Shown here: in pieces, positions 46,461-53,084 of the stretch
How the letters are laid out: every line of letters begins with the position of its first letter
How positions within the stretch are numbered: the first letter of the stretch is position 1
DNA from: a virus
Strand: one strand, 5' to 3'
Virus record (IMG/VR): IMGVR_UViG_3300032214_000203
Location: 1 to 54,539 of that record
Length of the DNA stretch: 54,539 nt
Translations under genes and position numbers: made by a program
Notes under the pieces: model-generated
What the model was told of the DNA's origin: nothing
Database searches by the model: none
Seen by the model: the letters and a program-made list of their open reading frames with translations, nothing else

Positions 46461-46988
46461 ATGGACGACGTATACGTTCGATCTGGCCATCTGCACAGCA
46501 GTGGGTTTATTTACAAAGAGCGAGCCGCAGTAAAGGCTATCGATGTTGTGGGTAGCTCAAGTGCTGGTATATTGGAGCTATGGGACACAAACCTAGCTCC
46601 TGTAGCCGGAACCTATGGGCGCTCTGGAACAACCGTTACTGTCACAAAAAATGCGCATGGCCTGTCTACTGGCGATTTTGTTGGCATTTCGTTTCAGCCA
46701 GATGCTGGGGTTATTGCCACTCCGGGGAACTACAAGATCACTGTCACGAATGCGAATACTTTTACCTTGACAGACATCAACTCCGGAACAATCTCCAACA
46801 ACCCGGTGTGCCGTTATGTTTCGTCTGTAGTAGATGGAAACAGTGCTAGATGGATGGCTACCTACCATACCTCGGCTAGCGACATATTCTTTAACGGGTT
46901 TTCAATTCCCGGAAATGGATTGTTGGCTCGAATCGGGTTGTACGTTTTCGCAAGCAACCTCGACTCGATCAACATCTACTACGGATGA
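46461..46988 (+). CDS. beta-rich virion protein with FCCH-like module
   Basis: 175 residues. The front (DDVYVRSGHLHSSGFIYKER) leads to a module TVTVTKNAHGLSTGDFVGIS, then GNYKITVTNANTFTLTDINS, which matches the FCCH/Ig-like repeats of phage tail proteins and resembles the insertion in the tail hub gene at 302. Likely an exposed structural protein. GGAG upstream. Confidence 0.6.
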   Translation: MDDVYVRSGHLHSSGFIYKERAAVKAIDVVGSSSAGILELWDTNLAPVAGTYGRSGTTVTVTKNAHGLSTGDFVGISFQPDAGVIATPGNYKITVTNANTFTLTDINSGTISNNPVCRYVSSVVDGNSARWMATYHTSASDIFFNGFSIPGNGLLARIGLYVFASNLDSINIYYG

Positions 46989-46992
46989 TCCC

Positions 46993-47253
46993 ATGGCAAA
47001 GACGCCCGCGTGGACACGCAAGGAAGGCAAAGACCCAAAGGGTGGCCTGAATGCAAAAGGGCGGGCGTCAGCCAAGGCTCAGGGTATGAACCTCAAGCCT
47101 CCGGCACCGAGTCCCAAGACCAAAGAAGACAAGGGTCGTAGGGCTTCCTTTTGTGCCCGGATGACAGGCATGAAGAAGAAACTCACGAGTGAGAAGACCA
47201 AGCGCGACCCCAACAGTCGCATTAACAAGAGCCTTCGGGCTTGGAACTGCTGA
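46993..47253 (+). CDS. Lys-rich microprotein 1 (DUF6321-like)
   Basis: 86 residues: MAKTPAWTRKEGKDPKGGLN, then RRASFCARMTGMKK and KRDPNSRINKSLRAWNC. The front and RASF-ARM motif match a small conserved phage family (DUF6321-like). Strongly basic. First of five consecutive basic microproteins in the head-tail region; may bind DNA or be packaged. Confidence 0.65.
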   Translation: MAKTPAWTRKEGKDPKGGLNAKGRASAKAQGMNLKPPAPSPKTKEDKGRRASFCARMTGMKKKLTSEKTKRDPNSRINKSLRAWNC

Positions 47254-47261
47254 GGTGATGC

Positions 47262-47402
47262 ATGCCGCTTACCGCTAAAGGCAAGAAGATCAAGGCCGCT
47301 ATGGCCAAGCAGTACGGGAAGGAGCGCGGTGAGCGCGTCTTCTACGCCGCTGAGAACAAGGGTTCTATCAAGGGTGTAGCCAAGAAGGGGAAGAAGAAAT
47401 GA
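47262..47402 (+). CDS. Lys-rich microprotein 2
   Basis: 46 residues: MPLTAKGKKIKAAMAKQYGK, then ERVFYAAENKGSIKGV and a KKGKKK tail. The AMxxQYGxxxGxRVFYAxxNKG pattern is one I associate with small virion-region proteins of many phages. Its stop overlaps the next start. Confidence 0.65.
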   Translation: MPLTAKGKKIKAAMAKQYGKERGERVFYAAENKGSIKGVAKKGKKK

Positions 47403-47557
47403 TCAGTCGCGCAAACATGGGTAAGCAGATCGCAACTGCGCCATCCAGCAAGAAGCCAAAGATGATGGCCAAGGGTGGCAAGGCTTTCAAGACCTGCGCC
47501 TCTTGCCCGTCGCCTGCAAAGTGCAAGGCAGCAGGTCGTTGCCTGAAGGCAAAGTAA
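47399..47557 (+). CDS. Lys/Cys microprotein 3
   Basis: 52 residues, basic, with CASC then CKAAGRC near the end (four Cys: CxxC-x6-C-x5-C), which could bind one zinc. It overlaps both neighbours (ATGA at the start, TAATG at the end). Confidence 0.6.
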   Translation: MISRANMGKQIATAPSSKKPKMMAKGGKAFKTCASCPSPAKCKAAGRCLKAK

Positions 47558-47739
47558 TGAAAAAGACTAAGTCACGCGTCAACGAAGCTGGGAACTACAC
47601 AAAGCCTTCCATGAGGAAGGCTCTGTTCGAAAGCATCAAGTCGGGTGGCAAGGGTGGTAAGCCGGGTCAGTGGAGTGCTAGGAAAGCACAGATGCTGGCG
47701 CAGCAGTACAAAGCCAAGGGCGGGGGGTACAGAGATTGA
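47557..47739 (+). CDS. Lys-rich microprotein 4
   Basis: 60 residues: KPSMRKALFESIKSGGKGGK then PGQWSARKAQMLAQQYKAKG, a motif block widely conserved in small phage proteins of unknown function (DUF5872-like). Strongly basic; starts inside the previous stop. Confidence 0.65.
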   Translation: MKKTKSRVNEAGNYTKPSMRKALFESIKSGGKGGKPGQWSARKAQMLAQQYKAKGGGYRD

Positions 47740-47990
47740 AAGCTTCCCAGAAAAGTCTAAAGAACTGGACGGAGCAGAAGTGGCGAACCAAATCTGGTAA
47801 GCCGTCCACTCAGGGGCCCAAGGCAACGGGAGAGCGTTATTTGCCTGAATCGGCAATAAAGGCTCTTTCGCCTGCTGAGTATGCCGCAAGCACCAAGGCC
47901 AAGCGTGAAGGCACACGCAAGGGCAAGCAGTTTGTAGCGCAGCCCAAGAATATTGCCAAGAAAACCGCCGCTCACAGAAAGGCCAAATGA
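47736..47990 (+). CDS. Lys-rich microprotein 5 (TTG start)
   Basis: 84 residues starting with TTG (GGGGGG just upstream). SQKSLKNWTEQKWRTKSGKP, ERYLPESAIKALSPAEYAAS and GKQFVAQPKNIAKKT form a pattern conserved in aquatic phages. Very basic (many Lys). Function unknown. Confidence 0.65.
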   Translation: MKASQKSLKNWTEQKWRTKSGKPSTQGPKATGERYLPESAIKALSPAEYAASTKAKREGTRKGKQFVAQPKNIAKKTAAHRKAK

Positions 47991-48673
47991 TGGCTGTAGT
48001 CACACCAGACCTGCCAGAACTCTTTGAGGAAGCCTACGAGCGGGCGGGCCTTGAGATGCGTTCGGGCTACGATCTTAAAACGGCGCGGCGTAGTCTTAAC
48101 CTGATGACGCTGGAGTGGCAGAACCGTGGACTCAATCTGTTCACGATTGATTCCGGCACACTTGCAATCACTGCAGGCACCGCAACTTATACAATGCCAT
48201 CTGATACCATTGACCTCCTAGAGCATCAGGTTCGTACAGGAACTGGTACAAATCAAACCGACACGGCGCTTGAGCGCATCAGTGTCTCGACATATGCCCA
48301 GCAGACCAACAAGAACACGCAGGGGCGTCCAACTCAGATTTATGTGCAGAGGTTGCCAACCGAAACGAAGATCACACTGTGGCCAGTCCCAGATGCTACG
48401 ACGCCTTACACTCTGGCATACTATCGCCTGAAGGGAATTGATGGCCTGTCGTCGGGTATTGGATCATCTACCAGCTCTGTGCCGCCTCGGTTCGTTCCTG
48501 CTCTTGTGTCTGGTCTTGCCTATTACATCGCCATGAAGAAGCCAGAAGCCGCGAACCGCGTTGCTTCCCTGAAGCAGGAATACGAGTTCCAGTTTAATCT
48601 GGCATCCGGCGAGGATGAAGAGCGTGCATCCGTAAGGTTTGTTCCGTTCAGCTCTTACATGATGGGTGGCTAA
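47987..48673 (+). CDS. head-tail adaptor candidate (SU10/P22 gp4-like)
   Basis: 228 residues. LFEEAYERAGLEMRSGYDLK then TARRSLNLMTLEWQNRGLNL is a typical adaptor front; TATYTMPSDTIDLLEHQVRT gives the beta-region and RFVPALVSGLAYYIAMKKPE the closing helices. Fits the adaptor ring between portal and tail. A second member of the same broad type is at 49277. Confidence 0.65.
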   Translation: MMAVVTPDLPELFEEAYERAGLEMRSGYDLKTARRSLNLMTLEWQNRGLNLFTIDSGTLAITAGTATYTMPSDTIDLLEHQVRTGTGTNQTDTALERISVSTYAQQTNKNTQGRPTQIYVQRLPTETKITLWPVPDATTPYTLAYYRLKGIDGLSSGIGSSTSSVPPRFVPALVSGLAYYIAMKKPEAANRVASLKQEYEFQFNLASGEDEERASVRFVPFSSYMMGG

Positions 48674-48987
48674 TGTCATACGCCAAGGGAAAGTATGCAT
48701 TTGGTTTCTGCGACAAGACCGGGTTTCGCTACCCGCTCAGTGATCTTGTCTGGGAATACAACAATGGGGTCAAGACGGGCTTCCGTGTAGGTCGGGATGT
48801 TGCTGATCCCGATCAGCCGCAAAACTTTCTTGGCCGCGTGAAAATCAATGACCCGCAATCTTTGATGAACCCAAGGCCCGACACATCTCAGGATGCCAGC
48901 AGGCAGCTATGGGGTTGGAATCCGGTTGGGAATCCAGCACAGTATATGGTAGGGTCTGTTGGAACCGTGACTGTGGTCACAACGTAA
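48673..48987 (+). CDS. small virion-region protein with VGSVGTVTVVTT tail
   Basis: 104 residues, starting in the previous stop (TAATG). YAKGKYAFGFCDKTGFRYPL and the LMNPRPDTSQDA segment define a family common in phage tail regions. The last residues resemble the end of the protein at 2221-2520. Role unknown. Confidence 0.65.
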   Translation: MSYAKGKYAFGFCDKTGFRYPLSDLVWEYNNGVKTGFRVGRDVADPDQPQNFLGRVKINDPQSLMNPRPDTSQDASRQLWGWNPVGNPAQYMVGSVGTVTVVTT

Positions 48988-48997
48988 GGAGATCGAC

Positions 48998-49270
48998 ATG
49001 CAAAAGTCACCTCGTCCGAAGGCAAATCCATTCAATAAGCCAAAGCGTCCGCGCACCAGAACTGACAAAGAGATCGATGATATGGCAGATCACTCGATCA
49101 AGCAGGGCGTGAAGTACCAAAAGGCTGGCGGAAAGCTTGAGATGGTCAAGAATGGTGGCAAGAGTGTGCCAGCCTTTGCTGCCGATGGAGTTGGAAAAAT
49201 GCGTGATGGCGGCGGCATGTGCCGTGGCATGGGGTCTGCCACTAAGGGTGGCAAATACCGTATGGGGTAA
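48998..49270 (+). CDS. small basic Gly-rich protein, unknown
   Basis: 90 residues with AAGGAG upstream. A basic front (KANPFNKPKRPRTRTDKEID), then VKNGGKSVPAFAADGVGKMR and a Gly/Met-rich tail ending GGKYRMG. Similar Gly-rich proteins occur beside adaptor genes in aquatic phages. The stop TAA touches the palindrome at 49271. Confidence 0.6.
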   Translation: MQKSPRPKANPFNKPKRPRTRTDKEIDDMADHSIKQGVKYQKAGGKLEMVKNGGKSVPAFAADGVGKMRDGGGMCRGMGSATKGGKYRMG

Positions 49271-49282
49271 GTTCAAATGAAC
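49271..49282. promoter_or_regulatory. GTTC-N4-GAAC palindrome over the adaptor start codon
   Basis: Perfect palindrome GTTCAAATGAAC; the ATG of the next gene (49277) is in its centre, so the first codons (Met-Asn) are part of the site. Confidence 0.5.
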
Positions 49283-49933
49283 TATTCTGAGCTAGTACAA
49301 GCGATTGAGGACTACACGGAAAACACGGAGACAACCTTCGTGTCCAATATCCCAACGTTTGTACGTCAGGCTGAGGAACGAATCTACCGCACGGTAATGA
49401 TCCCAGAGCTTCGCAAGAACGTCACTGCAAACATGACGGCATCTAACCGTTTCTTGGCGCGACCCTCTGACTTTCTATCTCCGTTCTCTCTTGCTGTGAT
49501 TGATGGAGATGGGAACTACACGTTCCTATTGGACAAGGATGTGAACTTCATTCGAGAAGCTTACCCATCCAATTCAACAACTGGGCTGCCAAAGTACTAC
49601 GCAGAGTTTGATGGCGATGTGCAGTCCACAAACTCTCCGGGCCACTTCATGCTTGGGCCGACCCCGAATGCCAGCTATAGCGTTGAGCTGCACTACTACT
49701 TCGACCCGCCGTCGATTGTAGATTCCGGCACATCTTGGCTTGGCACCAATGCAGAAGAGGTCTTGCTGTATGGAAGTTTGATTAATGCTTACATCTTCAT
49801 GAAGGGTGAGCAGGATGTCATGGCCGCATATCAGCAATCATACGACAACGCACTTCGCCGCCTTGTGAACCTTGGCGATGGACGGTTGAAACGCGACAGC
49901 TATCGAGATGGCGAGCCAAGGATCAACATGTAA
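49277..49933 (+). CDS. SU10-like adaptor / tail tube terminator candidate
   Basis: 218 residues: MNYSELVQAIEDYTENTETT, then FVRQAEERIYRTVMIPELRK, RPSDFLSPFSLAVI, and a C-terminal LLYGSLINAYIFMKGEQDVM. These match the adaptor family described for SU10-like podophages. The RBS region is replaced by the palindrome, so a protein bound there would directly block initiation. Coupled to the next gene by TAATG. Confidence 0.7.
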   Translation: MNYSELVQAIEDYTENTETTFVSNIPTFVRQAEERIYRTVMIPELRKNVTANMTASNRFLARPSDFLSPFSLAVIDGDGNYTFLLDKDVNFIREAYPSNSTTGLPKYYAEFDGDVQSTNSPGHFMLGPTPNASYSVELHYYFDPPSIVDSGTSWLGTNAEEVLLYGSLINAYIFMKGEQDVMAAYQQSYDNALRRLVNLGDGRLKRDSYRDGEPRINM

Positions 49934-50229
49934 TGTTTGAGGTCAAGCTAAGCATTCCACGCGATGAGCCTGTTGTCTTGGTGAAGACAACCCACAACCG
50001 TGGCTTCACGCCAGAGGAATTGGCGGAGCAGTGCGTGAACCGAATTGTGTCTGTCTCTGATAGCGCGCATCCGGGGATTCGAGATCAGGCTCGCGCGTTT
50101 CAAGGCAACATTGAAACGCTTGTGGCGAGCTACATGCGGCAGGCTATTCGCAGTGACCGTACAACTGTGTATAATGCGCTAACAGATGCGGGCCATCCGG
50201 AACTGGCCGAACTCATAAGGAGACTCTGA
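49933..50229 (+). CDS. small tail-region protein, unknown
   Basis: 98 residues: PVVLVKTTHNRGFTPEELAE, QCVNRIVSVSDSAHPGIRDQ and ARAFQGNIETLVASYMRQAI make a small helical protein widespread in phages beside adaptor genes. It resembles assembly or minor tail proteins. Function unknown. Confidence 0.65.
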   Translation: MFEVKLSIPRDEPVVLVKTTHNRGFTPEELAEQCVNRIVSVSDSAHPGIRDQARAFQGNIETLVASYMRQAIRSDRTTVYNALTDAGHPELAELIRRL

Positions 50230-50230
50230 C

Positions 50231-50668
50231 ATGGCCTTCACTGGCAACTTTATGTGCACGTCCTTTAAACAGGAAGCCCTGCAGGGCGTACACAACTTCA
50301 CCAACGGCACGGGCAACACCTTTAAGCTGGCGCTCTACACCAACAGTGCCTCGTTCACGGCAGCGACAACGGCATATACCTCAAGCAACGAGGTAGGTGC
50401 TTCTGGGTCGTATTCGGCTGGTGGTGGCGCTTTGACCAATGTCACGCCAACAACCAGTGGCACGACAGCCTTTGCTGACTTTAACGACCTGACATTCACC
50501 TCGGCCACAATCACGGCTCGCGGCGCGTTGATCTATAACGACTCTGCTGCTGGTGATCCGGCTGTTGTTGTATTGGACTTTGGGTCAGACAAAACCTCAA
50601 CTGCTGGGGACTTCACTGTTGTCTTCCCAACGGCAGACGCCTCGAACGCACTTATCAGGATCGCCTAA
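50231..50668 (+). CDS. beta-rich tail structural protein
   Basis: 145 residues, AGGAG upstream. MAFTGNFMCTSFKQEALQGV, then TFKLALYTNSASFTAATTAY and GARGALIYND-like strands: a family common in aquatic phage tail modules. Likely structural. Confidence 0.65.
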   Translation: MAFTGNFMCTSFKQEALQGVHNFTNGTGNTFKLALYTNSASFTAATTAYTSSNEVGASGSYSAGGGALTNVTPTTSGTTAFADFNDLTFTSATITARGALIYNDSAAGDPAVVVLDFGSDKTSTAGDFTVVFPTADASNALIRIA

Positions 50669-50671
50669 GAC

Positions 50672-51286
50672 ATGACAGATGTCGTCGTCCCCTTTAGCGG
50701 CTGGGGCCGAGCGGGGTTCGGCGAACTCGCTTGGGGTGAAGGCAGTATTGCTGTTGGCTTTGCCACTGGTGAAGTCGGCAGCGTTGCGGTTACCACAACT
50801 GAGAATGTGTCTGTCAGTGTTACTGGCGTCTCTGGGTCTGGTGAAGTCGGGACGGCAACCGTTGAGGCTGATGGCTTTGCGGTTGTTACTGGCGTTGCCG
50901 CATCTGGTGAAGCTGGAAGCGTCACGGTCTCTGAGGGCTCAGGCGTATCTGTAAACGTCACAGGCGTTGAGGCCGTTGGGGCCGTAGGAACGGCTGGCGT
51001 GCAGGAATCTGTCTCGGTCAGCGTTACCGGGGTTGAGGCTACTGGCGGCGTTGGAAGCGTTGCTATTGTTGGCGAGGCAAACGTCAGCGTCACTGGCGTT
51101 AGCGGAACTGGGCAGGTCGGTCAGGTTACTACTATCTGTGATGCCAATGTTTTCGTGATTGGCGTTTCGGCTACAGGACTTGTCAAACCTGTGCTAGTGT
51201 GGGGCAGGATTGTCCCAGACCCCGGAACTGTTTATACTGAGATTACACCCTCAGTCGGCACCATCTGGACTGAAATCGCGGCGTAA
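50672..51286 (+). CDS. protein with tandem VSVTGV beta-repeats
   Basis: 204 residues. A short front (GWGRAGFGELAWGEG) precedes at least five tandem repeats of about 22-24 residues (VSVTGVxxxGxVGxxxV), then VWGRIVPDPGTVYTEITPSV with a Trp/Glu tail. The repeats should build a beta-solenoid or fibrous shaft. The weak RBS is 13 nt away. Repeat number is likely variable between relatives. Confidence 0.65.
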   Translation: MTDVVVPFSGWGRAGFGELAWGEGSIAVGFATGEVGSVAVTTTENVSVSVTGVSGSGEVGTATVEADGFAVVTGVAASGEAGSVTVSEGSGVSVNVTGVEAVGAVGTAGVQESVSVSVTGVEATGGVGSVAIVGEANVSVTGVSGTGQVGQVTTICDANVFVIGVSATGLVKPVLVWGRIVPDPGTVYTEITPSVGTIWTEIAA

Positions 51287-51295
51287 GGAACCAAA

Positions 51296-52099
51296 ATGCC
51301 AAGTTCATATACTCAGACAGGCATAGAGCTGATTGCCACTGGTGAACAGTCTGGCACATGGGGCTCGACCACAAACACCAACCTGCAGATCATTGACCGC
51401 CTAACCAACGGAATTGGTGCAATTGCACTTTCCGGAACAACGCATACACTGACGACAGCGGATGCAACGTTGTCTGACGGACAGTATGCTGTTCTGGTTT
51501 TCGGTGGAAGCCCGAGTGGAACCAACACGGTGACCATCTCGCCCAATGACGGACAGCATTTGTATGTTGTTAAGAACTCCTCGGGACAGAGCGTAGTTCT
51601 GACGCAGGGCTCTGGTGGCAATGTCACTGTAGCCAACGGCGACACAAAGATTGTGTACAGTGATGGTGCTGGCGCAGGGGCTGCTGTGGTAGACCTTACC
51701 GCTGACCTTGCCATGTCGAGCGTCAACATCACTGGCGGCTCAATTACTGGCATCACCGATTTGGCAATTGCGGATGGCGGTACGGGGGCTTCAACTGCAG
51801 GCGCTGCACGCACAAACCTCGGACTGGGAACTGGAGACAGCCCAACGTTCACTGCTGTCACTGCTGGTCAGGTGGACATTACGGCGCAAGGAGACCTTCG
51901 CCTTCAGGACACTACGGGCGGACAGTACATTGCGCTTCATGCTCCCGGCACTGTTTCCGTCAGCTACACTCTAACGCTACCTGCAGCAGATGGCACGAGC
52001 GGACAGGCTTTGGTGACAGACGGCTCCGGAAATTTGAGCTTTGGTAGTGCGGGCATTTCAACAGGCAAGGCCATCGCCATGGCCATCGTGTTCGGCTAA
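51296..52099 (+). CDS. tail fibre protein
   Basis: 267 residues. The front TQTGIELIATGEQSGTWGST is the usual start of phage tail fibre proteins; later GGTGASTAGAARTNLGLGTG is the classic fibre repeat. A beta-rich shaft and Gly-rich end (GQALVTDGSGNLSFG) follow. It probably helps bind the host surface. AAGGAA upstream. Confidence 0.8.
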   Translation: MPSSYTQTGIELIATGEQSGTWGSTTNTNLQIIDRLTNGIGAIALSGTTHTLTTADATLSDGQYAVLVFGGSPSGTNTVTISPNDGQHLYVVKNSSGQSVVLTQGSGGNVTVANGDTKIVYSDGAGAGAAVVDLTADLAMSSVNITGGSITGITDLAIADGGTGASTAGAARTNLGLGTGDSPTFTAVTAGQVDITAQGDLRLQDTTGGQYIALHAPGTVSVSYTLTLPAADGTSGQALVTDGSGNLSFGSAGISTGKAIAMAIVFG

Positions 52100-52110
52100 G
52101 GAGATAAGCT

Positions 52111-52485
52111 ATGGCAAACCCGAATATCGTCAACGTCACCTCGATCTACGGCAAGTCAGCCGTGGTCAACCTGACAACCACTTCTGCAACCGCAGTGGTG
52201 AGTAATCCAGCGTCGAGCGGCAAGGTCTTCAAGATCAACTCGCTTGTGGTCTCAAACGTGGACGGCACAAACGCTGCCGACATCACGGTCAGCTACTACA
52301 GCGAAGACGACATTGGCGGAACGGCGACCCAGATCGTGAGCACCGTGAGCGTGCCTGCGGATGCCTCGCTGGTGGTGATCGACAAGAACACCTCGATCTA
52401 CCTTGAAGAAGACCGCTCGATTGGAGCAACGGCTGGTGCAGCGAACGACCTCAAGGTGATAATCTCTTATGAGGACATATCATAA
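52111..52485 (+). CDS. beta-rich virion protein, unknown
   Basis: 124 residues: NVTSIYGKSAVVNLTTTSAT and FKINSLVVSNVDGTNAADIT belong to a family of small beta-sandwich-like proteins of phage tail regions. The end LKVIISYEDIS lies 2 nt before the homing endonuclease gene. Role unknown. Confidence 0.65.
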   Translation: MANPNIVNVTSIYGKSAVVNLTTTSATAVVSNPASSGKVFKINSLVVSNVDGTNAADITVSYYSEDDIGGTATQIVSTVSVPADASLVVIDKNTSIYLEEDRSIGATAGAANDLKVIISYEDIS

Positions 52486-52487
52486 AA

Positions 52488-53081
52488 ATGCAGGAGCAGC
52501 TTGTGGAAAAAGCTGCCTGCGTTTATTCCGTGACCAATAAGGTTAACGGAAAAATGTACATTGGCGTGACTGTTGAATACGAACGTCGGCAGCGCAGCCA
52601 TCTTAAACACAACATCAGAACCCGGTCGCTGCTCAAAAAGGCTGTCGCAAAATACGGGGAAGAGAACTTTGTGTTTAAGGTTCTTTGCATCGGAACGAGG
52701 GACTACTGCTATCTCGTGGAACCCCGGTTCATAGCTGCGTACAACACCCGCACGCCTGAAGGGTACAACATCTGCTCTGGCGGAAAAGGTTCCAAGGGCT
52801 TGCTTGCAGAGTACAACGGGATGTACGGTAGAACCGGCGAGCTCCACCCGCACTTTGGCAAGCCCGGGTACAGGAAAGGTATTCCTCACACAGAGGAAAC
52901 AAAACAGAAGATGCGGGAGGCGCATCTAGGTAAGGTTTTCTCCGAGGAGACTCGGAGGAAGATTAGCGAAAACGCTAAGAAAAGGCCTGAGCACATGGCC
53001 AAGATGTGGGAGGCGGCACGAGTGGCTTGCGAAAAAAGAAAACTCTTGGCCATGAAAACGCCCCTAAAGGACGAGGAGTAG
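52488..53081 (+). CDS. GIY-YIG homing endonuclease
   Basis: 197 residues. GIY-YIG core: VYS (12-14) with YIG (24-26), ERRQRS (catalytic Arg region), LVEPRFIAAYNT (metal-binding Glu) and GYNICSGG (Asn). The C-terminal part has NUMOD-like DNA-binding repeats (GIPHTEETKQKMREAHLG, VFSEETRRKISENAK). No good RBS. It fits between two tail genes with gaps of 2 and 3 nt, as a free-standing homing gene. Confidence 0.88.
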   Translation: MQEQLVEKAACVYSVTNKVNGKMYIGVTVEYERRQRSHLKHNIRTRSLLKKAVAKYGEENFVFKVLCIGTRDYCYLVEPRFIAAYNTRTPEGYNICSGGKGSKGLLAEYNGMYGRTGELHPHFGKPGYRKGIPHTEETKQKMREAHLGKVFSEETRRKISENAKKRPEHMAKMWEAARVACEKRKLLAMKTPLKDEE

Positions 53082-53084
53082 ACC

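Noticed and set aside
5603-49282. Palindromes as host LexA (SOS) boxes
   Set aside because: Alphaproteobacterial LexA boxes are direct repeats with 7-bp spacing; this motif is an inverted repeat with 4-bp spacing.
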